Shown here piece by piece: positions 7,727 through 16,033 of a stretch of 64,000 nt of DNA. The notes under the pieces are model-generated. The model ran no database searches. It was given only the letters and a program-made list of their open reading frames with translations, and was not told where the DNA came from. Origin of the DNA: Pseudomonas zanjanensis (lineage in GTDB: Bacteria; Pseudomonadota; Gammaproteobacteria; Pseudomonadales; Pseudomonadaceae); contig NZ_JABWRB020000001.1 in assembly GCF_014268745.2 (NCBI RefSeq), forward strand, positions 1,178,001 through 1,242,000, in the 5' to 3' direction. Made by a program: the position numbers and the translations under genes. How positions within the stretch are numbered: position 1 is the stretch's first letter; every line of letters begins with the position of its first letter.

Positions 7727-7835
7727 CTATCGTGTTGTAGGCAGATGTTGCATTGGCGGGCACGCAACTAAGGTGTGGGGTTGTTGCTGAAAGATATGTT
7801 GTTGTTTTTATTGAGCCAGGTTTAGGTTTGTATCG
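7727..7835 (-). promoter_or_regulatory. Leader/promoter region of the three-gene operon
   Basis: This region is AT-rich. On the minus strand it carries an A-rich run near 7792-7811 (AATAAAAACAACAACA) of the kind bound by Hfq/Crc, which may be part of the mRNA leader. I could not place a convincing -35/-10 pair. Confidence 0.4.
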
Positions 7836-7860
7836 TAATAAAACCCTGGCCGGAGCCAGC
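7836..7860 (-). terminator. Terminator after the AruFG-like operon
   Basis: On the minus strand CTGGC-TCCG-GCCAG is followed by GGTTTTATTA, a short hairpin with a U-run. It lies about 55 bases beyond the AruG-like stop codon. Confidence 0.65.
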
Positions 7861-7915
7861 ATTAGTTGTGTGGCCAGTGGCGATCGCTTCGCGATGGGCT
7901 GCGATCAAGTGTGAC

Positions 7916-8950
7916 TTATGCCGCCACGGCCCGCCGGTTCTGCCTGGGCAATGCCACGGCGCGCACCGTGTCACCCGGTTGCACTTGCAGGCGTTTGGCG
8001 GTGAGGCGATCGACCATCAAGGTGTGGCCATGCAAGTGTGCCCGGGCGCTGGTGAGGCGGCAGTTTTCCAAGCGTCGGTTGTGAATCAGCCAGACCGGCG
8101 CTTGTTCGTCCGGGGTGCCAATAGCCAGGGTCAGCGCCTGGCTGTCGCGGACGCTGCGGATCTTCGACACCGGCGCCTCGATCACCGGGCCACCGTCAAA
8201 AATGTCGATGTAGCCCTTATGGCTGAAACCCTCGGCACTGAGGATCTTCAGGGCCGGCTCGGTGTTCGGGTGAGCCTTGCCGATCACCGCCTGGGCCTGT
8301 TCGGTGAGCAGGCAGGTGTACAGCGGCTGGCGTGGCATCAGCTCGGCGATGAACGACTTGTTGCCCATGCCGGACAACTGGTCGGCGTAGCTGAAATCCT
8401 TCTTGAAAAAGTGCCGTCCCAGGCTGTCCCAGAACGGCGAACAGCCTTGTTCGTCGGCATGGCCGCGCAGTTCGGCGATCAGTTTTTCGCCGAACAGATG
8501 GGGAAACTCGGCGACAAACAGCAGGCGTGCCAGGGACAGCAAGCGGCCGTTGTGGCCGTGGCGTTGCTCGGGGTGCAGGAACAATGAGCAGATTTCCGAT
8601 TGCCCGGACATCTCATTGTTGAGAAACAACGTCGGGATCTGCCGCTGGATGCCTAATTCCGGCGCCGAGCTGAGCGTGACCCCGACCCGATAGTTGTACC
8701 AGGGCTCACGCAGCCCCACCGCCCCAGTCAGGGCGCTGATACCCACCACCTGTCGATCATCGTCTTCGAGCACGAACAGGTAGTCGGCGTCGGCACGTTC
8801 GACCTGCCCGGCGAAGGTCCGCTGGGCCCAGCGAACACGATGGGCGAGGCGCTCTTCGTTGGCCGGCAGGCTGGTGAACCCCGGCCCCGCGCAACGGGCC
8901 AGGTCCAGCAAGGCAGGCAGATCGGTGATGGCCACCGGACGGACAATCAT
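7916..8950 (-). CDS. Arginine/ornithine N-succinyltransferase beta-subunit paralogue (AruG/AstA family)
   Basis: A 344-residue member of the AstA family (GNAT-type fold), which moves succinate from succinyl-CoA to the alpha-amino group of arginine or ornithine in the AST pathway. Family stretches seen are MIVRPVAITDLPALLDLA, the central LFLHPEQRHGHNGRLLSLAR and the IDIFDGGPVIEAPV motif. The ATG has AAAGGAG ahead. It follows the AruF-like gene by 61 bases, as the two subunits do in the arginine operon. The rest of the AST genes (aruC, D, B, E) are absent here. The pair is instead attached to a glutamine-synthetase-like and amidohydrolase operon. The real acceptor amine may therefore differ from arginine. 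Confidence 0.85.
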   Translation of the reverse strand: MIVRPVAITDLPALLDLARCAGPGFTSLPANEERLAHRVRWAQRTFAGQVERADADYLFVLEDDDRQVVGISALTGAVGLREPWYNYRVGVTLSSAPELGIQRQIPTLFLNNEMSGQSEICSLFLHPEQRHGHNGRLLSLARLLFVAEFPHLFGEKLIAELRGHADEQGCSPFWDSLGRHFFKKDFSYADQLSGMGNKSFIAELMPRQPLYTCLLTEQAQAVIGKAHPNTEPALKILSAEGFSHKGYIDIFDGGPVIEAPVSKIRSVRDSQALTLAIGTPDEQAPVWLIHNRRLENCRLTSARAHLHGHTLMVDRLTAKRLQVQPGDTVRAVALPRQNRRAVAA

Positions 8951-9011
8951 GCTGCAGCTCCTTTATCGTGTCGGTCCAAACGTCGGTGCAAGCCATGGGT
9001 TCGAATGAGGC

Positions 9012-10028
9012 TCATAGGGCAACCACCCGGATCCGCGCGCCGTCCTGGATGTCCAGGGCGGTCAGCATGGCGGGTGACAGGGCCACCGGGCCGTCGGCGT
9101 TGACGTCCAGCTCGGCAATAATGGCCCGGTAGCTGCCCAGGTGCTCGTTGCTCACCAGGTACAGGCCGCGGGCGTCAATCTGCAGGCTCTGCCTGGCGGT
9201 GGTGAGGCGACTTTGCGTGATGGAACGGATATGGGCGATACGGGCATGCAAGGTCGGCCCGCCGTCGAAGATATCGACGTAGCTGTTGGTTTCGAAACCC
9301 TCGCGTTCGAGGATATCGAAAGCTTCCTGGCCGTCGGGATGCACCCGGCCGATGCAGGCCTGGGCCGCTGGCGGGAGCATGGGTACGTAGATCGGGTATT
9401 GCGGCATCAGTTCGGCGAGAAAGGTCCGGCTCTGCAAGCCACACAATCGTTCGGCTTCGACATAGGGCAGGTCGAAGAAGTGCTGGCCAATGGCGTCCCA
9501 GAAGGGCGACTGGCCGTCTTCGCTGCTGAAACCGACGATTTCAGTGATGACCGATTCGGCAAAGCGCTGGGGGTGGGCGGCGATGAACATCAGCCGGGCC
9601 CGGGACAGCAGCTCCGATGCCGGCGTGCGCACCCGCTCGGCGTCAATGTGGAAGCCACGCAACAGCGTCTGCCCGTTGAGGTCCTGGCACAACGACAGCG
9701 CGGGCACGCCATGCTGGATGTTCAGCTCCCGGGACTCGCTGGAAAACGGCCGGTTGCGCAGGCTGTAGAACGGCTCGTTGCAACCGGTGCTGGAAAGGAT
9801 TTCCGAACAACCCACCAGGCGCCCGGATTCCAAGTCCTGCAGGACGAAAAAATAATTCTCCGCCCCCGGCCCCTGCACATTGGCTGCGAACGAAGCGCAC
9901 GAGTCGAGGATTTTTTCCTCAAGACGCCCGGTATCGTCCGGCAGCGACGTGACGCCCACCAGGCTGTCACGGGCCAATTGTTGCAGTTGCGGCAGATCGG
10001 CTAATTGAACTGGACGTAAGGCCAGCAT
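9012..10028 (-). CDS. Arginine/ornithine N-succinyltransferase alpha-subunit paralogue (AruF/AstA family)
   Basis: A 338-residue AstA-family protein and partner of the following AruG-like gene. It contains MLALRPVQLADLPQLQQLAR at the start, GFHIDAERVRTPASELLSRA in the CoA-binding region and YVDIFDGGPTLHA near the C-terminal third. The ATG at 10028 has CAGGAG eight bases ahead, and an in-frame extension upstream has no support. A perfect hairpin (10052-10072) sits in the gap to the permease gene. As a second copy away from the arginine operon it may serve a different amine, which is an inference. Confidence 0.85.
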   Translation of the reverse strand: MLALRPVQLADLPQLQQLARDSLVGVTSLPDDTGRLEEKILDSCASFAANVQGPGAENYFFVLQDLESGRLVGCSEILSSTGCNEPFYSLRNRPFSSESRELNIQHGVPALSLCQDLNGQTLLRGFHIDAERVRTPASELLSRARLMFIAAHPQRFAESVITEIVGFSSEDGQSPFWDAIGQHFFDLPYVEAERLCGLQSRTFLAELMPQYPIYVPMLPPAAQACIGRVHPDGQEAFDILEREGFETNSYVDIFDGGPTLHARIAHIRSITQSRLTTARQSLQIDARGLYLVSNEHLGSYRAIIAELDVNADGPVALSPAMLTALDIQDGARIRVVAL

Positions 10029-10051
10029 GGATTGCACTCCTGTTCCAGGGA

Positions 10052-10072
10052 GCCCGGTGACTGGCACCGGGC
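10052..10072. other. Hairpin between permease and AruF-like genes
   Basis: GCCCGGTG-ACTGG-CACCGGGC forms a perfect 8-bp stem with a 5-base loop, without a T-run on either side. It lies just ahead of the AruF-like ribosome site, so it may be a transcript-processing or partial attenuation element. Confidence 0.4.
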
Positions 10073-10139
10073 CTGACGATCACTGTCGATGTCCACGCGT
10101 TTTAACCACGGCTGGCCGAACCCTTTCGACCGCCGCTCC

Positions 10140-11489
10140 TCATTGACCTGCCGGATCGGGCAGGGCGGTACGACTGCCGAATTTGTTGAGCAGGCACAGA
10201 TAGACCACCCCCGCGGCAATCCAGATCAGGCCGAGCTTCTGCGCAGCCACGCCCATGTTGTACATGATGGCCGCGACGATCACGAAGCCGACCAGCGGGC
10301 AGATCACGTGGCGAATCAGTTGGCCGGACTGTTGGCGGCGCCAGTAATGGTTGATGACCGTGATGTGCAGCAACATGAAGCCGCTCAGGGCGCCGAAATT
10401 GACCAGGGAAGTGAGGGTGTCCACGGCGTTGATGAACAGGTAGCAGATCAGCAACGACAGCACCGCCACCAGATAGATGCTCATGTAGGGGGTGTTGTGT
10501 TTCGGATGGACCTTGGCCAACACCTTGGGCAACTGGCCGTCCCGGGCCATGCCGAACAACAGGCGCGACACCGCTGCCTGGGAGGTGATCGCCACCGCCA
10601 CGCCCCAGGCCAGGGCCGTGGCCACCGCGGTCAACGTGGCCAGCCAACTGCCGGCCGCCAGTTCGGCGATTTCATAGAACGCGGTGTCGGCGGATTTGAA
10701 GCCCATGCCGGCCGCCAGGTCGGTGGCGATCCAGGTCTGCACCACGAAAATCGCCCCCATCACCAGCAAGGTCACCAGTGCCGCTTTGCCGACGCTGCGC
10801 CCCGGGTCACCCTTGACCTCTTCCGCCAGGGTGGAAATGGCGTCGAAGCCCAGGAACGACAGCACCGCGATGGACACGGCTTGCATCAGCAAGGCGAAGT
10901 TGAAGTGTTCCGGGCTGTACAGCGGCGCCAGGGTCAGTTGGCCGTGACCGGCCCCACCGTGCAGGGCATTCCAGGCGTAGAACAGGAAAACTCCCAAGAC
11001 TACCAATTGTGCCAGCAGAAAGATGATGTTCATCCGCGCGGTGAAGGTGATGCCCCGCAGGTTGACGAAGGTCGCGCTCACCAGGAAGGCCAGGATGAAA
11101 CCGACCTTGGGAATGTCCGGGTATAAATGGTTCAGCGCCATGGCGGCGTAGACATAAAGCAGTGGCGGGATCAGCAGGTAGTCCAGCAGCATCAGCCAGC
11201 CGGCGATGAACCCGACGTGTGGGTTAAGGCCCCGTTGAGCGTAGGAATAGACCGAGCCTGCCACCGGGAAGGCCCGGGCCATGCTGCCGTAGCTCAACGC
11301 GGTAAACAGCATCGCCACCATGCCGATGATGTAGGCCAGCGGCACCATTCCCGGGGCTTCGGCGTTGACGTAGCCATACACGCCGAACGGTGCGATGGGG
11401 ATCATGAAAATCATCCCGTATACCACCAGGTCTGTCAGCGACAGGCCGCGTTTCAATTCCTGTTTGTAGCCAAATGCCTCAATGCTCAT
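10140..11489 (-). CDS. APC-family amino acid/amine permease
   Basis: A 449-residue inner-membrane transporter with about 12 hydrophobic segments. It begins with a short cytoplasmic stretch (KQELKRGLSLTDLVVYGMIF). The family motif FGVYGYVNAEAPGMVPLAY in the first segments is typical of PuuP-like and related APC permeases. It lies in the same operon as a PuuA-like glutamine synthetase and the succinyltransferase pair, so it most likely imports their substrate, an amino acid or a polyamine-like compound. A 79-base gap separates it from the upstream gene. The specificity cannot be read from the sequence. Confidence 0.88.
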   Translation of the reverse strand: MSIEAFGYKQELKRGLSLTDLVVYGMIFMIPIAPFGVYGYVNAEAPGMVPLAYIIGMVAMLFTALSYGSMARAFPVAGSVYSYAQRGLNPHVGFIAGWLMLLDYLLIPPLLYVYAAMALNHLYPDIPKVGFILAFLVSATFVNLRGITFTARMNIIFLLAQLVVLGVFLFYAWNALHGGAGHGQLTLAPLYSPEHFNFALLMQAVSIAVLSFLGFDAISTLAEEVKGDPGRSVGKAALVTLLVMGAIFVVQTWIATDLAAGMGFKSADTAFYEIAELAAGSWLATLTAVATALAWGVAVAITSQAAVSRLLFGMARDGQLPKVLAKVHPKHNTPYMSIYLVAVLSLLICYLFINAVDTLTSLVNFGALSGFMLLHITVINHYWRRQQSGQLIRHVICPLVGFVIVAAIMYNMGVAAQKLGLIWIAAGVVYLCLLNKFGSRTALPDPAGQ

Positions 11490-11508
11490 GAGCCGTTTTC
11501 CTTTTCAG

Positions 11509-11577
11509 CTGTTGTAGTTGCTTTTGCTTTTGCTTACCGCTTGTCGCTAAAAACTTGCCGCTGCACCTCTACAACAG
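11509..11577. other. Long-range inverted repeat around the permease leader
   Basis: CTGTTGTAG (11509-11517) is repeated inverted as CTACAACAG (11569-11577). The right arm includes the stop codon of the amidohydrolase gene. Between the arms the minus strand is A-rich (GCAAAAGCAAAAGCAA). It may fold in the mRNA between the two genes. Confidence 0.4.
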
Positions 11578-12321
11578 GGGCGCCAGGTAGGCGCTCCAGG
11601 TCCGTACCGATTCGGGGCTGCGCAGTTGGTCGTTGCGCACTTCGATCAGCACCGAATCCAGGCCGCGGCCATCGCCGTGCACCGGGACTGTCATGTCGGT
11701 CAGGGGGTTGATCTTGTAGGGCTGGTTGCCCGCTGCCCGCAGCGAATGCCGGCTCAGCCCGTCGACGATGTGCTGGGCGTATTCCTTGGCTTCGCCGAAC
11801 AGCACGCCGGCTTCCAGTGCGCGTGGCTGGCCATAGAACACCGGGGTGAAACTGTGGATGCCCACCACGCGCACCGGCCGGTTGGCCGCCAGGCGTTGGT
11901 CGATCAACGCACGCAACCGATCATGGAAGGGATGGAACAGGCACTGCTGGCGATATTCGCGGGTGGCCTCGTCCAGGTCGTGGTTGCCCGGGACCTGGTA
12001 GATCTCGCTCTGGGCCGGAATGCTATCGGGCACGTGCAGCGGGCGGTTGAGGTCGATCAACAGCCGTGAGTAATTGGCCGACAGCAAGGTCGCGCCGAGG
12101 GTTTCGGACAGGCGTTCGGCCAGCAGCAGGGCGCCGATGTCCCAGGCAATGTGTTCCTGGGACGCGGTTTCATCCAGGCCCAGGTCGTTCAGCGCCACGG
12201 GAATGAAACGGCTGGCGTGTTCGCACACCAGCAGCACCGGGTGGTCGGAGTCTTCCCGGGACAATCGATAGGCTGGCCTGGTGTAGAGGCCCGTTTCAGC
12301 ACATTCAATAGATTCGTGCAT
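11569..12321 (-). CDS. N-formylglutamate amidohydrolase family protein
   Basis: A 250-residue zinc-type amidohydrolase of the N-formylglutamate deformylase (HutG-like) family. Visible motifs are VLLVCEHASRFIP near residue 30, HIAWDIGA, SRLLIDLNRP, VVGIHSFTPVFYG, and the C-terminal VLIEVRNDQL. It would hydrolyse an N-acyl amino acid. No histidine-utilisation genes accompany it, so the true substrate may be another N-acylated amino acid made in this pathway. Its start overlaps the end of the glutamine-synthetase-like gene by 17 bases, which shows co-translation. Confidence 0.88.
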   Translation of the reverse strand: MHESIECAETGLYTRPAYRLSREDSDHPVLLVCEHASRFIPVALNDLGLDETASQEHIAWDIGALLLAERLSETLGATLLSANYSRLLIDLNRPLHVPDSIPAQSEIYQVPGNHDLDEATREYRQQCLFHPFHDRLRALIDQRLAANRPVRVVGIHSFTPVFYGQPRALEAGVLFGEAKEYAQHIVDGLSRHSLRAAGNQPYKINPLTDMTVPVHGDGRGLDSVLIEVRNDQLRSPESVRTWSAYLAPLL

Positions 12322-13657
12322 AGTGCTCGCAACGCTCGGCAGGTGTGAGCGCCTGGGTCAAGGCCAACTCCTGGGCCTTCAAGGCGAAATAGGTTTCGAC
12401 CAGCGGGCCGGGCAGGGTTTCGAGCAACGCCCCGCTGTGGCGCAGGCAGTCCAGTGCCTGTGCCAGGGTTGTCGGCAGGGCGATAATGCCACGGGCGCGG
12501 CGTTGTGTTTCATCCAGCTCATCGGGTATTTCATCGGTGACCGCCTGCAATGGCAGCCGTTGCTGGATGCCCAGCCGCCCGGCAATCAATAGCGCGGCCA
12601 TCGCCAGGTGCGGCGAGGCGGTGGCGTCCATGGCGCGGAACTCCAGGTTGTACTGGTTCGCCAGTGGTTTCCCGCCGAGGCTCACGGTAGGGCAGATGCG
12701 CAGCGCCGCTTCGCGGTTGCGCTGTCCCAGGCACGCATAAGAGGCGCTCCAGTGATGAGGTTGCAGGCGCTCGTAAGACAGCGGCGTCGGCGCGGTCAGC
12801 GCACACAGCGCCGGCAGATAATGCAGCACACCCGCGGCCCAATGCTGGCCGAGGCTGGACAAGCCATTGCTGCTGGCGGCGTCATGCAGCACCGGATCCG
12901 CGCTCAGGTTTTGCAGGCTCAGGTGCAGGTGCACGCCGTTGCACACGGCATGTTCCGAGGTCTTGGGGGCGAAACTCACGTCCAGGGCCATCTGCCGGGC
13001 GATCTCGCGGGTGATTTCCCGGACGTTCACCGCCCGGTCGGCAGCGGCCACGCCCAGGGTCGGGCGGCAGGTGATTTCGTATTGCTGCTTGCCATATTCC
13101 GGCAGGAACATTTCCGGCTCGACGCCGCCGGCCCGCAGGGCACTGAGCAACCACCCGGCAAACCCGGCTTGCTGGCGCTGGGCCTGGAGGCTGAAAGCCA
13201 GGCGATCAGGCTGCACAGGGGTGGCAGCCAGGTTGAACTCATGCTCGAAGGCGGCGAAAACTTGCAGGCCCAGTTCGCTGCGATAACGCTCCACTTCATC
13301 CTGCAGCAGCGTGCGCGGACAGGCGCTCCAAGGCCGGCCGTCGGTCTCTCGAATGTCGCAATGGATGAAGTCCAGGGCCGGCGCTTGGGCATCGGGGCCA
13401 TTGTTGATGGTCACCCGGCTGGACAGGTCCGGCACCAGCCGCAGGTCGCCATAGGCGCCCCAGGGGTTGGTCGAAGCGATGATGTCCTGAGGCGTCAACG
13501 CGCTGTTGGCTGGCACCCAGCCACAGCCGGCAGCGACGTAGTGGGGTAATTCATCGCTGGGAAACGAGCGCCCACGGGTCACGCCGATCAGGTCGGTGGT
13601 CACCAGGGTCGTGACCGGCAGCGGTGCGAGGAGGGCGGCGGCATCGGGGCGGCTCAT
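12305..13657 (-). CDS. Glutamine synthetase family protein (PuuA-like gamma-glutamyl ligase)
   Basis: A 450-residue type I glutamine-synthetase-like ligase. It has the N-terminal beta-grasp part and a catalytic part with FEHEFNL, NGVHLHLS and EFRAMDATASPHLAMAALL. Such paralogues (PuuA, SpuI/PauA) attach gamma-glutamate to amines at the expense of ATP. It may instead ligate another acid and amine here. The ATG at 13657 overlaps the stop of the cysteine hydrolase as ATGA, so the 59-residue upstream in-frame extension is rejected. Position between a cysteine amidase and an amidohydrolase suggests a cycle of adding and removing a protecting group. Confidence 0.88.
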   Translation of the reverse strand: MSRPDAAALLAPLPVTTLVTTDLIGVTRGRSFPSDELPHYVAAGCGWVPANSALTPQDIIASTNPWGAYGDLRLVPDLSSRVTINNGPDAQAPALDFIHCDIRETDGRPWSACPRTLLQDEVERYRSELGLQVFAAFEHEFNLAATPVQPDRLAFSLQAQRQQAGFAGWLLSALRAGGVEPEMFLPEYGKQQYEITCRPTLGVAAADRAVNVREITREIARQMALDVSFAPKTSEHAVCNGVHLHLSLQNLSADPVLHDAASSNGLSSLGQHWAAGVLHYLPALCALTAPTPLSYERLQPHHWSASYACLGQRNREAALRICPTVSLGGKPLANQYNLEFRAMDATASPHLAMAALLIAGRLGIQQRLPLQAVTDEIPDELDETQRRARGIIALPTTLAQALDCLRHSGALLETLPGPLVETYFALKAQELALTQALTPAERCEHYARIY

Positions 13658-14298
13658 GGCTGCATCTCCTGCAGGCGAGCGAGTACCGTGTCGGTATCGG
13701 TGATCCAGCAGTAGCCCTTGATCGCGTTCAGGCAGGCCAGGTGCCGTTGTTCGGTGTAAGTGGCGCAGGCATCCTCCACCAGCGTGACCAGGTAGCCGCG
13801 ATCGGCGGCGTCGCGCACGGCCATGTCGACGCACTGGTCGGTGACGATGCCAGCGACGATCAAGTGCCGAGTCTCCAGGTTGCGCAGCACATAGTCGATG
13901 TTGGTGGAATTGAACACCCCGGAGGAGGTCTTGGGCAGCACGATTTCGTTTTCATGCGGCGTCAGCTCGGCAATGATCCGCGCTTCAGGGCTGCCCTTGG
14001 GCAGGTGCATGTCCGACAGCTTGTGATCCAGGGAGCGGTCGCGGCCATCGGCGGTGAGGCTTTCGATGTGGGTGTGCAGTACGTTTTGCCGCGCGTCTCG
14101 CATGGCGTTGAGCAGGCGCTGCTGGTTGGGAATGACCTGCTGGCGGGCCCGCTGGAGGAAATACGCGGCGTCGGGGCTGTGCAGGTGGGCATCGAATTGC
14201 GGTTCCAGCCAGGCGCGTTGCATGTCCACCAACAGCAATGCCGTGTGTTGGCGAGTGAACGGCAAATCCCGGGGCGAGCGATGGGGGAGCGAGAACAT
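13654..14298 (-). CDS. Cysteine hydrolase (isochorismatase family)
   Basis: A 214-residue isochorismatase-like hydrolase with the complete catalytic triad: Asp25 in LLLVDMQ, Lys123 in VLPKTSSG and Cys156 in GIVTDQCVDMAVRDA. Family members include amidases such as N-carbamoylsarcosine amidase, nicotinamidase and ureidoacrylate hydrolase. Given the cysteine triad and its place in an amine-catabolic operon, an amidase or carbamoylase is likelier than isochorismatase. It starts two bases after the RpiR stop and overlaps the next gene by four bases. Confidence 0.88.
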   Translation of the reverse strand: MFSLPHRSPRDLPFTRQHTALLLVDMQRAWLEPQFDAHLHSPDAAYFLQRARQQVIPNQQRLLNAMRDARQNVLHTHIESLTADGRDRSLDHKLSDMHLPKGSPEARIIAELTPHENEIVLPKTSSGVFNSTNIDYVLRNLETRHLIVAGIVTDQCVDMAVRDAADRGYLVTLVEDACATYTEQRHLACLNAIKGYCWITDTDTVLARLQEMQP

Positions 14299-14300
14299 CC

Positions 14301-15155
14301 TTATTTTTCCTCCAACAGGTGCGTGTTGAATTCCGTGCGCAAGGCGTCGATACCTTCCAGGCGTTCGGCCAGCTCAGGGCATTGCAGGGTCAGGCAGGCG
14401 ATCAGGGCCTCGACCTGGGCCAGCGCCGGCACTAGGCTGTCAAAGGCCGAGACCGATTCCACCGGGGCGCTGATGATCAGGTCCGCCAGCTCGCGCAACG
14501 GCGAAGCATAGACGTCGCTGAACAGCACGACCCGGGCGTGCCGCGCCTTGGCCGCGCTGGCCACGCGCAGGGCCTGGGCCTGGTAGCGACGGTAATCAAA
14601 AATCAGCACCACGTCCTGGCGCTGCACGTCGAACAGGCGGTCAGGCAGTTGGGCGTTGTCTTCCAGGGCAAAACAGCCGGCGCGCAGCAGCCGCAAATGA
14701 TTGAGCAAGTAATGGGCAAGAAAGCTGCTGAAACGGCCGCCGAAACAATGCACCTGATGGCGGCTGTCGAGCAACCACTGCACGAGAATGCGCACGTCTT
14801 CGGGTTGGGTCAGCGCCTGGGTGTCGCTGAGGTTGCGTTGGCTGGCGGCCAGGTACTGGCTCCACGTATCGCCTTGCTGCAACTTGGCCCGCGGTTGCAA
14901 CAGGGTGCGGGGGGAGCGCAAGCGATGGTCCATGTCGCTGAGCAGCGCATCCTGGAATTCGGCATAACCGCCAAACCCGAGTTTTTTCACCAGCCGCACG
15001 ATGGTCGGGTCGCTGACACCGGCATGGTCTGCCAGGCGTGACATCGGACCGAGGCCGTTGCGTGGGTAATGATCGAGCAGGGCACGTACGACCTTGCGTT
15101 CCGACGGCGTCAATACCAGGCCGGGATCGGTGATCAGGTCTCTGAGGGGCGGCAT
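14301..15155 (-). CDS. RpiR-family transcriptional regulator
   Basis: A 284-residue regulator. The N-terminal helix-turn-helix covers about residues 1-75 (LADHAGVSDPTIVRLVKKLGFGGYAEFQ). The C-terminal SIS domain covers about 120-260 (SRHQVHCFGGRFSSFLAHYL and VVLIFDYRRY), which in this family binds a phosphosugar or small metabolite. The ATG at 15155 has AAGGAG five bases ahead; an ATG at 15194 has a too-close AGGAG. It is the first gene of the seven-gene minus-strand operon and probably controls it, likely through the palindrome upstream. Confidence 0.9.
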   Translation of the reverse strand: MPPLRDLITDPGLVLTPSERKVVRALLDHYPRNGLGPMSRLADHAGVSDPTIVRLVKKLGFGGYAEFQDALLSDMDHRLRSPRTLLQPRAKLQQGDTWSQYLAASQRNLSDTQALTQPEDVRILVQWLLDSRHQVHCFGGRFSSFLAHYLLNHLRLLRAGCFALEDNAQLPDRLFDVQRQDVVLIFDYRRYQAQALRVASAAKARHARVVLFSDVYASPLRELADLIISAPVESVSAFDSLVPALAQVEALIACLTLQCPELAERLEGIDALRTEFNTHLLEEK

Positions 15156-15214
15156 CCGTGCTCCTTGCCTGGATGAATGTTGGTTTTCTTTCATAACTCC
15201 TGAAAACAGTATTT

Positions 15215-15232
15215 ATGTAGCTAGTGCTACAT
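15215..15232. promoter_or_regulatory. Candidate RpiR operator/promoter of the catabolic operon
   Basis: ATGTAGC-TAGT-GCTACAT is a dyad with 7-bp perfect arms, 60 bases upstream of the rpiR start. On the minus strand a TGGACA -35 candidate overlaps one end and TAAATA follows, so the dyad would cover the promoter core. The promoter assignment is tentative. Confidence 0.45.
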
Positions 15233-15454
15233 GTCCAGTGGTTTTTACGTTCCGTTTAAAATGCTCCAAAGTTGTGCGAAAGCCCTGTAGGAATTGGTCT
15301 TGGTCAGGTGGGCCTGGTATGTCAGTCGTTGCTCATGGAGTCGTCGGAAATAACGCCTTTTTGTCTCAGTTATTTGATTTCGTATAAGGTGCTGTACAAC
15401 TAAACGCGTGAATAATCCGCCCATGGGCCCCGTCCGATTACCCGAGAATCCAGT

Positions 15455-16033
15455 GTGCAAACCACTCGCCTGACGTTGATCTGCCATGCCCGCACCGTTG
15501 CCCAGAAGCAGGCGCGCTTCGGTCTGGACGAAGCCCTGGACGCCGGCTGGCTGGGGCGCCGTGGGCAGGTCGAGCATGGCTATCGAAACGTCAGGCAACT
15601 GCTCTGCGGGCCGGAGCTGCGCACTCGCCAGACCGCCGCGCTGTTCGGCGACGAGCCTCAGGTGGACCCGGCCCTGGCCGATTGTGATCTTGGACGCTGG
15701 CGCGGATTGTCCATCGATGAATTGCTCAAGGTTGAACCGCAGGCCCTGCAAACCTGGCTCGATGATGCCGAGGCGGCTCCCCATGGTGGTGAATCCGTCG
15801 CCCGGTTGTGTCGCCGTGTCGCAGACTGGCTGGCCAGTCTGGAGGCCCGACCGGGGCATCTGCTGGCCGTCACCCACCCCTTCGTGATTCGTGCCGCGCT
15901 GATGACCGTCTTGGGTTGCCCGGCCGCCACGTTCAACCGGATCGACATCGAACCGTTGTCCACCCTGGAGTTGCGTTTCAACGGCGTATGGCGATTGCGC
16001 GCCCAGGAACCTGGCCAGGAGTCGCTGCGATGA
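15455..16033 (+). CDS. Histidine phosphatase family protein upstream of cobF
   Basis: A 192-residue member of the phosphoglycerate-mutase-like superfamily. The acceptor histidine motif reads LICHART instead of the usual LxRHGE, so the arginine just before His11 is replaced by cysteine. The second half has GGESVARL and the second histidine in VTHPFVIRAALM. It starts with GTG and overlaps cobF by four bases (ATGA). Coupling to cobF suggests a role in cobalamin synthesis, perhaps like CobC, the alpha-ribazole phosphatase. The altered motif leaves its activity open. The 260 bases before it contain no cobalamin riboswitch that I can recognise. Confidence 0.8.
   Translation: MQTTRLTLICHARTVAQKQARFGLDEALDAGWLGRRGQVEHGYRNVRQLLCGPELRTRQTAALFGDEPQVDPALADCDLGRWRGLSIDELLKVEPQALQTWLDDAEAAPHGGESVARLCRRVADWLASLEARPGHLLAVTHPFVIRAALMTVLGCPAATFNRIDIEPLSTLELRFNGVWRLRAQEPGQESLR

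Noticed and set aside
15195..15454. A cobalamin riboswitch upstream of the phosphatase-cobF pair
   Set aside because: I could not find a B12-box (GCCACTG) or the expected folding pattern.
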